A stretch of 64,000 nt of DNA from Chelatococcus sambhunathii (GCF_001418005.1 NZ_LIOL01000003.1:471154-535153), one strand, 5' to 3'; positions 1 through 9,216 are shown, counted from the stretch's first letter. Notes: a model not told the origin generated them from the letters alone. Numbers and translations are program-made.

Positions 1-403
1 CCGGCCCGCGCTCGTGCATGTGCCGGCGCTCGGCGGCGAGATGGGCCCGCAGGCGGGCGAGGTCGTCGGTCGTCACCCGCTCCGCCGCGGCGGCGACGAT
101 GCCGGGCTCGATCAGCCGGCGGGAGGCGAAGACCTGGCGCGCCTCCTCCGGCGAGGGATTGGCGACGAAAGCGCCGCGGTTGCGCTCGATGCGCACCAGT
201 CCCTCGAAGGCGAGCATCTGCAGCGCCGCGCGCGCTACGGTGCGGCTCACGTCGAACAGCGCGCCGACCTCGCCCTCCGAGAGCTTTGTGCCGGGCGCCA
301 GCCGGCGGTCGACGATGGCGTCGCGCAGCCGGTCATGAATCGCCTGCGTGCGGTCCTCGGCTGCATGCTGCCCATCGGCAGATGTCGAATCGATGCGGTT
401 CAT
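1..403 (-). CDS. GntR-family transcriptional regulator, FCD type (partial)
   Basis: The C-terminal part lies left of the window; 134 codons are visible from an ATG at 403. The N-terminal winged helix-turn-helix is recognisable: an RDAIVDRRLAPGTKLSEGEV segment, then the recognition region FDVSRTVARAALQMLAFEGLV. The start of an FCD-like effector domain follows (FASRRLIEPGIVAAAAERV). Regulators of this class usually repress nearby catabolic or transport genes until a small acid binds. It is divergent from the ABC transporter operon starting at 661, so it is the natural candidate regulator of that operon; this is inference from position. An ATTGCATACAAT dyad lies in the intergenic space. The missing C-terminus prevents assignment to a subfamily. 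Confidence 0.85.
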   Translation of the reverse strand, partial: MNRIDSTSADGQHAAEDRTQAIHDRLRDAIVDRRLAPGTKLSEGEVGALFDVSRTVARAALQMLAFEGLVRIERNRGAFVANPSPEEARQVFASRRLIEPGIVAAAAERVTTDDLARLRAHLAAERRHMHERGP

Positions 404-486
404 GCCCGTCTCACCCGCATAGGGTCTTTCCTTCTAGCGGGAAAAGCGGCGGAGGAAAGCCGAGATTGCCGGCAATAGAAGCTGAA

Positions 487-498
487 ATTGCATACAAT
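487..498. promoter_or_regulatory. Candidate GntR operator, ATTG-CATA-CAAT dyad
   Basis: ATTGCATACAAT has perfect 4-bp arms around a CATA centre. It sits between the divergent GntR gene and the ABC transporter operon, in a locally AT-rich stretch. FCD-type GntR regulators typically bind short dyads of this size. Function is inferred; no promoter elements could be fixed. Confidence 0.35.
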
Positions 499-660
499 TT
501 TGCCGTCAGATCGGCGACAACTGCCCGGATTTTGTGCAGTTCGTTGACTTCCCCTGCTCGCCACGCTCGGCAGAAAACCTGAGCCATACCAGCGCCTTGG
601 ATCCGCTCCCGGCAACTGGCACGCCGGATGCTTCGTTCCCGGCAGACAGGGGAATGCCGC

Positions 661-1746
661 ATGAGCAAGGCCGCCGCGATCGACATCGCCGCCGTATCCA
701 AGATCTACGGGACGATGACCGCCGTCCACGCCATCAGTCTCAAGATCCCGGCGGGCAGCTATTGCTGCTTGCTCGGACCGTCGGGCTGCGGCAAGTCGAC
801 GACGCTCAGGATGATCGCCGGCCATGAACGTATCTCCTCGGGCGACATCCGGCTCGGCAACACCGTCGTCACCGACCTGCCGCCGGCACGGCGCGGCACG
901 GCGATGATGTTCCAGTCCTACGCGCTCTTTCCCCATCTCGACGTCGTCGACAACGTCGCCTTCAGCCTGAAGATGAAAGGCGTGGCGAAGGAGGAGCGCC
1001 GTGCGCGGGCGCTCGATCTACTGAAGCTGGTGCAGATGGACACCTATGCCGACCGCCGGCCGGCGCAGCTCTCCGGCGGCCAGCAGCAGCGGGTGGCGCT
1101 GGCGCGCGCACTGATCACGGATCCGGAAGCGCTGCTGCTCGACGAGCCACTCTCCGCGCTCGATCCCTTCCTCAAGGTGAGGGTGCGGGCGGAGCTCAAG
1201 AAGCTGCAGAACGAGCTCGGTATCACCTTCGTCCACGTCACCCACAGCCAGGAGGAGGCGATGGCGCTCGCCGACCTCATCGTGGTGATGAACGAAGGTC
1301 GCATCGAGCAGGCGGCCCATCCGCGCACGATCTTCGAGCGGCCGGCCACCGCTTTCGTCGCCCGCTTCATGGGCGACCATAACGTCATCTCCGGCCGGGT
1401 GGCCGATGTGCGCGACGGCGCCGTCACGGTCGAGGTCGCCGGTGGCGGACGCTTCGATGCGCTCGGCCGGCCACCCGAGGGCGGGCAGGCGGACATCGCC
1501 GTGCGCACCGACCGCGTGCGCCTCGGCGAGGCGCCGGTGCCCGGGCTCGGCTTCACCGGCATCGTCACCAATGTCGAATATCGCGGCGCATCGGTGAAGC
1601 TGACGGCGAGCGGCGCCGGCATCGAGGATTTCACGGCAATCGTCGGCGATGGCCCTTTCTTCGCCAGGCCGGTCACGGTGGGCGAGGCGGTTCCGTTCGC
1701 CTGGCGTGCTGAGGACGCGATTGTACTCGGCCGGCTCGGTTCCTGA
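661..1746 (+). CDS. ABC transporter ATP-binding protein (PotA-like, CUT1/MOI type)
   Basis: This 361-residue cytoplasmic ATPase would energise the importer encoded just downstream. The Walker A motif GPSGCGKST lies near residue 40, the signature LSGGQQQR and Walker B with DEPLSALD follow, and the H-loop HVTHSQEEA is present. The C-terminal 120 residues form a TOBE-like regulatory domain, as in polyamine and spermidine/putrescine ATPases. An upstream in-frame ATG at 628 exists, but the ATG at 661 is preceded by a purine-rich AGGGGAA and gives the normal family length. It is the first gene of a co-directional set: ATPase, binding protein, permease, permease, racemase, acetyltransferase. The substrate cannot be read from the ATPase itself. 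Confidence 0.9.
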   Translation: MSKAAAIDIAAVSKIYGTMTAVHAISLKIPAGSYCCLLGPSGCGKSTTLRMIAGHERISSGDIRLGNTVVTDLPPARRGTAMMFQSYALFPHLDVVDNVAFSLKMKGVAKEERRARALDLLKLVQMDTYADRRPAQLSGGQQQRVALARALITDPEALLLDEPLSALDPFLKVRVRAELKKLQNELGITFVHVTHSQEEAMALADLIVVMNEGRIEQAAHPRTIFERPATAFVARFMGDHNVISGRVADVRDGAVTVEVAGGGRFDALGRPPEGGQADIAVRTDRVRLGEAPVPGLGFTGIVTNVEYRGASVKLTASGAGIEDFTAIVGDGPFFARPVTVGEAVPFAWRAEDAIVLGRLGS

Positions 1747-1792
1747 GCCGAGCGACGATCAAGCAGCAACAATCACAAGAGGGGATGAGGCC

Positions 1793-3094
1793 ATGACCAG
1801 GACAACGAAGGACAAGCGCGGCATATCGGGCGGCATCTCGCGCCGCTCGCTCCTCAAGACCGGCGCTGCGGCCGCCGGCCTTGCCGCCGGCTCGGGCGCG
1901 ATCACGGGCTTTCCGACCATCTGGGCGCAGAACCCGATCACCCTGCGCCAGTTCGGCACCGGCGTGTCGAACCTCAACGCCATCGCCGAGAAGTGCAAGG
2001 AGGACCTCGGCATCACCCTGGAGATGACGGCGACGGATTCGGACGCTGCCGCGCAGCGCGCCGTCACCCAGCCCGATTCCTACGATATCGCCGATATCGA
2101 ATACTGGATCGCCAAGAAGGTCTTCCCGGCCGGCGTCCTGCAGCCGATGGACGTGTCGCGGCTCACCTATTTCGACAAGATCGTGCCGCTCTTCATCACC
2201 GGCAAGCTGACGCCGGACAGCGTCATCGCCCAGGGCACCGCGCCGCACACGGTCGGCTTCGTCGAGGGACCGGATTCGACCACCTTCGCCAAGGCGCCGA
2301 CCGGCTGGCTGACGATGGTGCCGACCATCTACAACGCCGACACCCTTGGCATCCGGCCCGATCTCGTCGGCCGCCCGATCACCACCTGGGCCGACATCAT
2401 GGACCCGGCCTTCCGCGGCAAGACCTCGATCCTCAACATCCCCTCCATCGGCATCATGGACGCGGCCATGATCATGGAGGCCTCGGGCGAGCTCACCTAT
2501 GCCGACAAGGGCAACATGACGCGGGCCGAGATCGACAAGACCATCGATTTCCTCATCGCCGCCAAGCGCGCCGGCCAGTTCCGCGCCTTCTGGAAGTCCT
2601 TCGACGAGAGCGTCAACCTCATGGCCTCGGGCGAGGTCATCATCCAGTCCATGTGGTCGCCCGCCGTGGCGGCCGTGCGCTCGCGCGGCATCCCCTGCGT
2701 CTACCAGCCCCTCAAGGAAGGCTATCGCGCCTGGGGCGGCGGCATCGGCCTCGCCAAGCACCTCAGCGGCGCCAAGCTCGACGCGGCCTACGAATATATC
2801 AACTGGTACCTGTCGGGCTGGGTCGGCGCCTATCTCAACCGCCAGGGCTATTATTCCGCTGCCATGGAGACGGCGAAGAAGCACATGTCCGACGACGAAT
2901 GGGGCTTCTGGGTCGAAGGCAAGCCGGCCAAGGGCGACATCCTCGCGCCCGACGGCAAGGTGATGGAGAAGGCGGGCGCCGTGCGCGATGGCGGCTCCTT
3001 CGAGGAGCGCATGGGCAAGGTCGCCTGCTGGAACTCGGTGATGGACGAGGACCGCTACATGGTCCGCCGTTGGAACGAGTTCATCGCCGCCTGA
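1793..3094 (+). CDS. ABC transporter substrate-binding protein (PotD/PotF-like)
   Basis: This 433-residue periplasmic binding protein delivers the substrate to the permeases at 3187 and 4103. The N-terminus carries a twin-arginine signal (SRRSLLKTGAAAAG, residues about 18-31) followed by a hydrophobic Ala/Gly stretch, so Tat export of a folded protein is likely. The mature part has the extracellular solute-binding fold seen in spermidine/putrescine and opine-type binding proteins, with features such as MVPTIYNADTLGI and an IIQSMWSPAVAAVRSRG segment. The ATG at 1793 follows AAGAGGGGATGAG, a good ribosome site. The ligand is unknown; the downstream hydantoin-type racemase hints at an amino-acid derivative. 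Confidence 0.88.
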   Translation: MTRTTKDKRGISGGISRRSLLKTGAAAAGLAAGSGAITGFPTIWAQNPITLRQFGTGVSNLNAIAEKCKEDLGITLEMTATDSDAAAQRAVTQPDSYDIADIEYWIAKKVFPAGVLQPMDVSRLTYFDKIVPLFITGKLTPDSVIAQGTAPHTVGFVEGPDSTTFAKAPTGWLTMVPTIYNADTLGIRPDLVGRPITTWADIMDPAFRGKTSILNIPSIGIMDAAMIMEASGELTYADKGNMTRAEIDKTIDFLIAAKRAGQFRAFWKSFDESVNLMASGEVIIQSMWSPAVAAVRSRGIPCVYQPLKEGYRAWGGGIGLAKHLSGAKLDAAYEYINWYLSGWVGAYLNRQGYYSAAMETAKKHMSDDEWGFWVEGKPAKGDILAPDGKVMEKAGAVRDGGSFEERMGKVACWNSVMDEDRYMVRRWNEFIAA

Positions 3095-3106
3095 GCCTAC
3101 GCCTTT

Positions 3107-3135
3107 CCGCCCTCTCCCTCGCCGGGAGGGGGCGG
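3107..3135 (+). terminator. Intercistronic GC-rich hairpin after the binding-protein gene
   Basis: CCGCCCTCTCCC and GGGAGGGGGCGG pair at 11 of 12 positions around a 5-nt loop, with no T-run. The position, between the binding-protein gene and the first permease gene, is where many ABC operons carry an mRNA-stabilising or attenuating hairpin that keeps the binding protein more abundant. It may also belong to a dispersed palindromic repeat family. Confidence 0.45.
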
Positions 3136-3186
3136 TCCGCCACGCGGGGCTTCGTCAGAGAAGTGTTTCACCCGAGGAAAGGCCGC

Positions 3187-4101
3187 ATGGCCATCGCCGT
3201 CGAACAACCTGCCGCTTCCCCGGCCCGCCCGGCCGGCGCGCGCCTTGTCTCGGTGCTCGGTCGCCTCGCCGCCTATCTGCAGGCGGCGCCGCTCGCGCTC
3301 ATCCTCGGCGTCTTCCTGCTCGCGCCGATCCTCATGATCGTGGCGGTCAGCTTCTGGGACTACGACTTCGCGCGGCTCTACCCCGATTTCGTCCTTACCA
3401 ACTATGCCGAGACGCTTGGCTCATGGGTGACGTGGCGCACCTATCTCAACACGCTGAAATATGCCGCCATCGTCTGGGCGCTGACGCTCTTCATCGGCTT
3501 CTGGGTCGCCTATTTCATTGCCTTCCACGTCCGCACCGCGACCATGCAGACGGTGCTGTTCCTCGTCTGCACGGTGCCTTTCCTGACCTCCAACATCATC
3601 CGCATGATCTCCTGGATCCCGGTGCTGGGGCGGAACGGGCTCGTCAACGCCACGCTTATCGAGATGGGGCTCGTCTCGGCGCCGGTCGAATGGCTGCTTT
3701 ATTCCGACTTCGCGGTCGTGCTCGCCATGGTGCATCTCTACACGCTGTTCATGGTGACGCCGATCTTCAACACGCTGATGCGCATCGACCGCGCGCTCAT
3801 CGAAGCGGCGCGCGACGCGGGGGCGAACGGCTGTCAAGTGCTGTGGAACGTCGTCCTGCCGCTCGCCAAGCCGGGGATGGCGATCGGCACCATCTTCGTT
3901 GTTACGCTGGTGATGGCCGATTTCATCACCGTGCAGGTCATGTCCGGAGGCCAGAGCGCGTCGGTCGCGCTGATGATGCGCAACCAGATGTCGCTGCTGC
4001 AATATCCGGCGGCGGCCGCCAATGCGGTCGTGCTCCTTGTCCTTGTCCTCCTGATGGTGGCGGGCATCCTGCGCGTCGTCGACATCCGCAAGGAGCTCTG
4101 A
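3187..4101 (+). CDS. ABC transporter permease (PotB-like)
   Basis: This 304-residue inner-membrane permease has about six hydrophobic segments. The cytoplasmic coupling (EAA) loop reads IEAARDAGANGCQVLWNVVL around residue 205, the signature that docks onto the ATPase. The first membrane segment (LALILGVFLLAPILMIVAVS) begins near residue 36, after a soluble N-terminus rich in Ala and Pro. It pairs with the second permease whose start lies one base beyond this stop, so the two subunits are almost certainly co-translated. Family knowledge places it with PotB/PotH-type subunits of polyamine or opine importers. The start ATG at 3187 follows GAGGAAAGG. Confidence 0.9.
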   Translation: MAIAVEQPAASPARPAGARLVSVLGRLAAYLQAAPLALILGVFLLAPILMIVAVSFWDYDFARLYPDFVLTNYAETLGSWVTWRTYLNTLKYAAIVWALTLFIGFWVAYFIAFHVRTATMQTVLFLVCTVPFLTSNIIRMISWIPVLGRNGLVNATLIEMGLVSAPVEWLLYSDFAVVLAMVHLYTLFMVTPIFNTLMRIDRALIEAARDAGANGCQVLWNVVLPLAKPGMAIGTIFVVTLVMADFITVQVMSGGQSASVALMMRNQMSLLQYPAAAANAVVLLVLVLLMVAGILRVVDIRKEL

Positions 4102-4102
4102 C

Positions 4103-4921
4103 ATGGCCGGCGAAAGACGCTCCGTCACCTTCTGGATCCTCGCGGTCTTCTTCGGCCTGTTCCTCGTCTTCCTCTACGGGCCGCTGTCGGCCATCCTGAT
4201 CCTGTCGTTCCAGGGGCCGAGCGGCGGCCTCACCTTCCCGCTCAACGGGGTCTCGCTGCACTGGTTCCGCAACCTCACCGAGCAGCAGGCGGTGGGCGAT
4301 TTCGGCGGCTCCTTCCGCCGCTCCTTCACGCTCGGCCTCATGGTGATGGTGGTGACCGTCGTCGTTTCGCTGCTCGCCGGCCTCGCCTTCCGGCGCCGGT
4401 TCGTCGGGGCGACGCCGCTGTTCTACCTCGCTGTCGCCAGCCTCGTGGTGCCGTCGATCATCATCTCGCTCGGCATCGGCGTGATGTTCCAGCAGGTCGG
4501 CATCCGCCCGTCCTGGTACGGCTCGGCCTTCGGCGCGCACCTCACCTGGACGCTGCCCTTCGGCGTACTCATCATGTTCGCCGTCTTCAACCGCTTCTCG
4601 CCGGCCTACGAGGAGGCGGCGCGCGATCTCGGCGCCTCGCCGTGGCAGACCTTCCGCCACGTCCTCCTGCCGATGATCGCGCCGATGCTGGTCGGCGTCG
4701 GCCTCTTCGGCTTCACGCTGTCCTATGACGAATTCGCCCGCTCGCTGATGACGGCCGGCACCTACAACACCCTGCCGCTGGAGATTTACGGCATGACGAC
4801 CAATGTCACCACGCCGGTGCTCTACGCGCTCGGCACGGTGACGACGCTCTTCTCCTTCCTCGTCATCTCGCTCACGCTCGGCATCATCGTCTGGCTCGGC
4901 CGGCGCAGGGCGCGGGGCTGA
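4103..4921 (+). CDS. ABC transporter permease (PotC-like)
   Basis: This is the second membrane subunit (272 residues) of the importer. It has six predicted membrane spans; the EAA loop EEAARDLGASPWQTFRHVLL is near residue 170, followed by the conserved periplasmic-facing segment LSYDEFARSLMTAGTYNTLP typical of PotC/PotI proteins. The ATG is one base after the stop of the first permease, the tight spacing expected for a stoichiometric heterodimer. It completes a full importer (ATPase 661, binding protein 1793, permeases 3187 and 4103). The substrate is not assigned; spermidine-like cations, opines or amino-acid derivatives are all possible. Confidence 0.9.
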   Translation: MAGERRSVTFWILAVFFGLFLVFLYGPLSAILILSFQGPSGGLTFPLNGVSLHWFRNLTEQQAVGDFGGSFRRSFTLGLMVMVVTVVVSLLAGLAFRRRFVGATPLFYLAVASLVVPSIIISLGIGVMFQQVGIRPSWYGSAFGAHLTWTLPFGVLIMFAVFNRFSPAYEEAARDLGASPWQTFRHVLLPMIAPMLVGVGLFGFTLSYDEFARSLMTAGTYNTLPLEIYGMTTNVTTPVLYALGTVTTLFSFLVISLTLGIIVWLGRRRARG

Positions 4922-4948
4922 CCGAAGGCCCGCGCACGGAACGTCCCC

Positions 4949-5695
4949 ATGCATATCCTCGTCGTCAATCCCAACACCACCGCCTCGATGACCAAGACGA
5001 TCGCGGCAGCCGCGCGCGCGGCCGCCGATCCCTCGACCGTCATCGAGGCCGTGACCTCCGCCATGGGCCCCGCCTCCATCGAGGGCTATTACGACGAGGC
5101 GCTGGCGGTGCCGGGCCTCCTCGCCGAGATCGCGCGGGGCGAGCGCGCGGGCGCCGCGGCGGCGGTCATCGCCTGTTTCGACGACACAGGGCTCGACGCG
5201 GCCCGCGCCATGGCGGCCATCCCGGTGATCGGCATCTGCGAGGCTGCGCTGAGCCTCGCCTCTTTCCTCGCCCGACGCTTCAGCGTGGTGACGATGTCGG
5301 AGCGTTCGCTCGTGCCGATCACCGAGCTCGTCCGCCGCTACGGCATGGAGCCGCGCGCCCGCGTGCGGGCGCTCGGCGTTCCCGTGCTCGATCTTGAAGA
5401 CCGGTCATCCGATGCCGTTGCCGCGCTGCGCGGCGAGATTACCCGCGCCCTCAAGGAGGACCATGCCGAAGCGATCGTGCTCGGCTGCGCCGGCATGGCG
5501 GACCTTGCCGCCGCGCTGCAAGGCGAGTTCGGCATTCCCGTCGTCGATGGCGTGGGGGCGGCGGTCAAGCAGGCCGAGGCGCTCGTGACGCTCGGCTTGT
5601 CCACCGGCAAGCGCGGGGCCTATGCTCGGCCTGCCCCGAAGCCCTACACCGGCCTCCTCGCCGGCTTCGGGATCGAGGACAAGGCCGTCGCATGA
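4949..5695 (+). CDS. Aspartate/glutamate (hydantoin) racemase family protein
   Basis: This 248-residue cytoplasmic protein belongs to the Asp/Glu/hydantoin racemase superfamily, which racemises amino acids or 5-substituted hydantoins with two cysteines as acid/base pair. Both are visible: the first in AAVIACFDDTGLDAARAM (about residue 73) and the second in AIVLGCAGMADLAAAL (about residue 178). The N-terminus MHILVVNPNTTASMT is the canonical start of HyuA/HyuE-like enzymes. It follows the importer by 27 nt and overlaps the acetyltransferase by 4 nt, so it probably acts on whatever the ABC system brings in. No hydantoinase or carbamoylase is present, so a true hydantoin pathway is not shown. 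Confidence 0.82.
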   Translation: MHILVVNPNTTASMTKTIAAAARAAADPSTVIEAVTSAMGPASIEGYYDEALAVPGLLAEIARGERAGAAAAVIACFDDTGLDAARAMAAIPVIGICEAALSLASFLARRFSVVTMSERSLVPITELVRRYGMEPRARVRALGVPVLDLEDRSSDAVAALRGEITRALKEDHAEAIVLGCAGMADLAAALQGEFGIPVVDGVGAAVKQAEALVTLGLSTGKRGAYARPAPKPYTGLLAGFGIEDKAVA

Positions 5696-6534
5696 TGCCG
5701 CAAGCGCCGACGATACGCCCGCTGACGCTCGCTGAGATCGAGACGCTGGTCGACTGGGCGGCGGGCGAAGGCTGGAATCCCGGCCTCGCCGATGCTGCCG
5801 CCTTCCATGCCGCGGATTCGGGCGGCTTCCTCGGCGCCTTCATGGATGGCGAGATGGTCGCCGGCATCTCGGCCGTCGCCTACGGGGAGACGTTCGGCTT
5901 CATCGGGCTCTACATCTGCCGGCCGGATCGGCGCGGCAGGGGCCACGGGAAGGCCGTGTGGGATGCCGGCATGGCGCGGCTCGCGGGCCGTACCATCGGT
6001 CTCGACGGCGTGCCCGCACAGCAGGCCAACTACCGCAGCATGGGCTTCGTCCCGGCCTATCGCACCATCCGCTACAGCGGTCGCTTCGCGCCGGCGGCCG
6101 CCTCGTCCGGCGCGGTCCGGCCGGTGACGTCCGATTTCGTCGAGGCCGTCGCCGCCTTCGATGGCGGCTTCTTCCCGGCACCGCGCCGGGCTTTCCTGAA
6201 GCAATGGCTGCGCCCGCCGCATGTCGCCCTCGTGGCGATGGGGCAGGACGGCATCGCCGGCTACGGCGTCGCCCGGCCCTGTCGCGAGGGTTTCAAGATC
6301 GGCCCGCTCTTCGCACGGGACGGCGGAACCGCCGAGGTCCTGCTCTCGGCCCTCGCCGGCGTCTGCGGCGGCCCCGTCCATATCGACGTGCCGGAGACGG
6401 CCGGGAGCTTCCCGGCCTTCCTCGCCGCGGCGGGGCTGTCGCCGGGCTTCGAGACCGCGCGCATGTACCGCGGCGCCGCGCCGGCGATCGACCTTGGCGG
6501 CGTCTTCGGCATCACGACGCTGGAGCTGGGCTGA
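5692..6534 (+). CDS. GNAT-family N-acetyltransferase with extended C-terminal domain
   Basis: This 280-residue protein has an N-terminal GNAT fold: the acetyl-CoA loop appears as CRPDRRGRGHGKAVWDAGMA near residue 75, preceded by the beta-strand GFIGLYI. The C-terminal half (from about residue 140, SDFVEAVAAFDGGFF) resembles the second domain of the two-domain GNAT proteins common in proteobacteria. The start overlaps the racemase stop in an ATGA, so the two are translationally coupled and likely act on the same imported amine or amino acid. The acceptor substrate is unknown. It is the last gene of the operon; the next gene is convergent from the right, with only 12 nt between. Confidence 0.78.
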   Translation: MMPQAPTIRPLTLAEIETLVDWAAGEGWNPGLADAAAFHAADSGGFLGAFMDGEMVAGISAVAYGETFGFIGLYICRPDRRGRGHGKAVWDAGMARLAGRTIGLDGVPAQQANYRSMGFVPAYRTIRYSGRFAPAAASSGAVRPVTSDFVEAVAAFDGGFFPAPRRAFLKQWLRPPHVALVAMGQDGIAGYGVARPCREGFKIGPLFARDGGTAEVLLSALAGVCGGPVHIDVPETAGSFPAFLAAAGLSPGFETARMYRGAAPAIDLGGVFGITTLELG

Positions 6535-6546
6535 ACATCCGCGCCC

Positions 6547-7593
6547 TCACCAGTCCGTCGTCTCGATGACCTCGAGCGCTCTCCCGGCGAAGCGGCCCGC
6601 GAGGGGCCCGAGCCTTGCCGCATCGGCCGATGCGGCATTGCCTGCCCGTGCCCGGTCGGCGATGCCGACGAAGATGACCGCGAAGCGGAAGAGCGCGAAG
6701 GCGACATGGAACCGCGCGAGCGGAGCGGTCGGCACTGCATGGGCCTGATAATGGGCGACGAACTCGCGCCGGGAGGGGATGCCGAGCCCGGCATGGTCGA
6801 GGCCGAGAATGCCGCCGTATTCGTCCGGCGCCGTGTGCCACGGCATGCAGCAGAAGCCGAGATCGGCAAGGGGATGGCCGAGGGTCGACAGCTCCCAGTC
6901 GAGAATGCCGATGACGAGCGGTTCCTCAGGGTGGAAGAGCAGGTTGCCGAGGCGGAAATCCCCGTGCGCGATCGCGACCATCCCGTCATCCGCAGGCAGG
7001 TTCTCCCTGAGCCAGGCTTCGACGCGGGCGAGGGCAGGAACGGGATCGCCCGGTGAGGCGGCGAGCTGTTTCGACCAGCGCGCGATCTGCCGCTCGAAAT
7101 AGCTGCCGGGTCGGCCGAAGTCGGCAAGGCCGACATCCTGCGGGCGGATGGCGTGCAGCTTCGCCAGCGCCTCGACCATGCCGAGATAGATGCCGCGCCT
7201 TTCTGCGGGTGCGAGTTCCGGCAGCGCGCAATCGTGGAAGACGCGGCCTTCGAGCCGCTCCATCAGGTAGAAGGGCGTGCCGAGGAGGTCCGCATCGGCA
7301 TGGTAGAGGATCGGGCGCGGCACCGGCACGTCGGTCGCGATGAGCGCCTCAAGCACCCGGTATTCCCGGTCGATCGCATGCGCCCCGCGCAGAATCTCTC
7401 CGTTCGGCTGCTTGCGCAGGACCATGCGGCGGTCGCCGAAATCGACGAAATAGGTCGGGTTCGACTGCCCGCCGCCGATCCTGCTCATGCGGAAGGGATC
7501 GGCGCTTCCGCCGAAGCGCTGCGCAAGGAAGCGCTGGAGGGCGGCGGGATCGAAATCGATATCGGGCGTGCGGGCCGGACCCGTCGTGGTCAT
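6547..7593 (-). CDS. Phosphotransferase family protein (APH fold, ACAD10-like)
   Basis: This 348-residue protein has the aminoglycoside phosphotransferase/choline-kinase fold. The Brenner-type catalytic motif is IAHGDFRLGNLLFHPE (about residue 205) and the metal-binding IGILDWELSTLGHPLADLGF follows. An N-terminal nucleotide-binding segment (GGGQSNPTYFVDFGDRRMVLRKQ) is present. Members encoded beside acyl-CoA dehydrogenases resemble the kinase half of eukaryotic ACAD10/ACAD11, which phosphorylates 4-hydroxyacyl-CoAs before elimination. It is the third gene in a leftward set with the acyl-CoA ligase (18 nt upstream) and acyl-CoA dehydrogenase, which supports a role in fatty or hydroxy-acid breakdown rather than antibiotic resistance. 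Confidence 0.82.
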   Translation of the reverse strand: MTTTGPARTPDIDFDPAALQRFLAQRFGGSADPFRMSRIGGGQSNPTYFVDFGDRRMVLRKQPNGEILRGAHAIDREYRVLEALIATDVPVPRPILYHADADLLGTPFYLMERLEGRVFHDCALPELAPAERRGIYLGMVEALAKLHAIRPQDVGLADFGRPGSYFERQIARWSKQLAASPGDPVPALARVEAWLRENLPADDGMVAIAHGDFRLGNLLFHPEEPLVIGILDWELSTLGHPLADLGFCCMPWHTAPDEYGGILGLDHAGLGIPSRREFVAHYQAHAVPTAPLARFHVAFALFRFAVIFVGIADRARAGNAASADAARLGPLAGRFAGRALEVIETTDW

Positions 7594-7611
7594 TGCCGAG
7601 ACCTCCCGGTG

Positions 7612-9216
7612 TCAGGCGGCGCCGACCGCCGCCGCGGCGCGGAGCCGGAACTTCTGGATCTTGCCCGTCGCCGTCTTCGGGACTTCGCCGAAGACGAAGC
7701 GCTTCGGCACCTTGAAGCCTGCGAGCCGCTCCCGGCAGAAGGCCGTGAGCTCTTCGGCCGTCGCCGTGCCTGTACCCTTGAGCTCGATGAAGGCGCAGGG
7801 CACCTCGCCCCACTTGGGATCGGGGGCCGCCACCACGGCGGCGATAAGGACGGCGGGGTGCTGGTGCAGCACGTTCTCGACCTCGAGGCTCGAGATATTC
7901 TCGCCGCCCGAGATGATGACGTCCTTGGCGCGGTCCCTGATCTCGATGCGGCCGTCGCCGTGTACGACTGCGAGGTCGCCCGTGTGGAAGACGTCGCCCG
8001 CAAAGGCGCTCGCGGTCGCCGCCTCGTCGCGGTAATAGCCGGCCATCAGCGTGTTGCCGGCGAGCACGATCTCGCCCGTCGTCGTGCCGTCGCGGGCGAC
8101 ATCCCCTCCCCCACCGTCCACGACGCGCACCCTGCTGCCGGTGACGTGCCGAAAACCCTGCCGCGCCAGGAGCTGCGCCTTCGCCTCCACAGCGAGGTCC
8201 GCCGCCTCGTCGAGCTCGCACAAGGTGGCGGGCCCGTAGGATTCCGTCAGTCCGTAGAGATGGATCAGGTCGAAGCCGAGTGCCTCCATCTGCGCGATGA
8301 GCGCGCTCGTCGGCGCCGCGCCGCCCGTTGCGACCCGCACCATGCGGGAGACGTCCTTCTTCTCCCGGTCCGGATGGTTCAGCAGCATGTAGAGCACCAC
8401 CGGCGCGCAGCTGAGATGCGTGACGCCGTGCTGCTCGATGGCCGCGAAGATGAGGGCCGGATCGACGCGATCGAGGCAGACGTGGAGGCCACCCGCCGCC
8501 GTCACGGCCCAAGTGTGGCACCAGCCGTTGCAGTGGAACATCGGCAGGGTCCAGAGATAGACGCTGCGCCGGTCGAGCCCGAGCGCCAGCACGTTGCCGA
8601 GCGCATTGAGATAGGCGCCGCGGTGGTGATAGACGACGCCCTTCGGCCGTCCTGTCGTGCCCGAGGTGTAGTTGAGGCAGATCGGCTGCCACTCGTCCCT
8701 CACGAAGTGCCGGTAATCGATATCGCTGGACCCATTGCCACCGCCGAAGAGGTCGAGGGCATCGGGACCCATATGCTCTCCATCGGTGCCGAGGACGACG
8801 ACAGGCGTGTGCGCCGCTGTTGCCGCTGCCTGCGCGATGCCGAGACAGGAGGGGTCCGTGACCAGGAGGCGCGACTGCGCATGGTCGAGGATGTAGCTGA
8901 CCGTGTCCGGCTCCAGCCGCGTGTTGATGGTGTTGAGCACCGCGCCGATCATCGGCACGGCATAATGGGCTGCGAGCATCTCCGGCCGGTTCGGGGCGAT
9001 GAGGGAGACCACGTCGCCGGGTTCGATGCCCCGGCCGAGGAGGAAGGCCGCGAAGCGCGCGACCATCCGCCCGAAGGCGCGATAGGTCAGCGTCCGCTCC
9101 CGCCAGATCACGGCCGGGCGCTCGGGATGGGCCTCGACCGTGCGGTCGAGCAGGTCGAGCGGCGTCAGGGGAACGTGGTTGGCCGGCCGTGGCGCGAGAT
9201 GGGCATCAAGACGCAT
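7612..9216 (-). CDS. AMP-dependent acyl-CoA synthetase/ligase
   Basis: This 534-residue adenylate-forming enzyme activates a carboxylic acid to its CoA thioester through an acyl-AMP intermediate. The AMP-binding P-loop YTSGTTGRPKGVVYHHRG is near residue 185, GLTESYGPATL near 320, and TGDLAVVHGDGRIEIRDRAK near 420 with the hinge. The A10 catalytic lysine sits in KTATGKIQKFRLR at the C-terminus. Length is normal for medium/long-chain fatty-acid ligases. It lies between the acyl-CoA dehydrogenase and the phosphotransferase in one leftward unit. The chain length of the substrate cannot be read from sequence. Confidence 0.9.
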   Translation of the reverse strand: MRLDAHLAPRPANHVPLTPLDLLDRTVEAHPERPAVIWRERTLTYRAFGRMVARFAAFLLGRGIEPGDVVSLIAPNRPEMLAAHYAVPMIGAVLNTINTRLEPDTVSYILDHAQSRLLVTDPSCLGIAQAAATAAHTPVVVLGTDGEHMGPDALDLFGGGNGSSDIDYRHFVRDEWQPICLNYTSGTTGRPKGVVYHHRGAYLNALGNVLALGLDRRSVYLWTLPMFHCNGWCHTWAVTAAGGLHVCLDRVDPALIFAAIEQHGVTHLSCAPVVLYMLLNHPDREKKDVSRMVRVATGGAAPTSALIAQMEALGFDLIHLYGLTESYGPATLCELDEAADLAVEAKAQLLARQGFRHVTGSRVRVVDGGGGDVARDGTTTGEIVLAGNTLMAGYYRDEAATASAFAGDVFHTGDLAVVHGDGRIEIRDRAKDVIISGGENISSLEVENVLHQHPAVLIAAVVAAPDPKWGEVPCAFIELKGTGTATAEELTAFCRERLAGFKVPKRFVFGEVPKTATGKIQKFRLRAAAAVGAA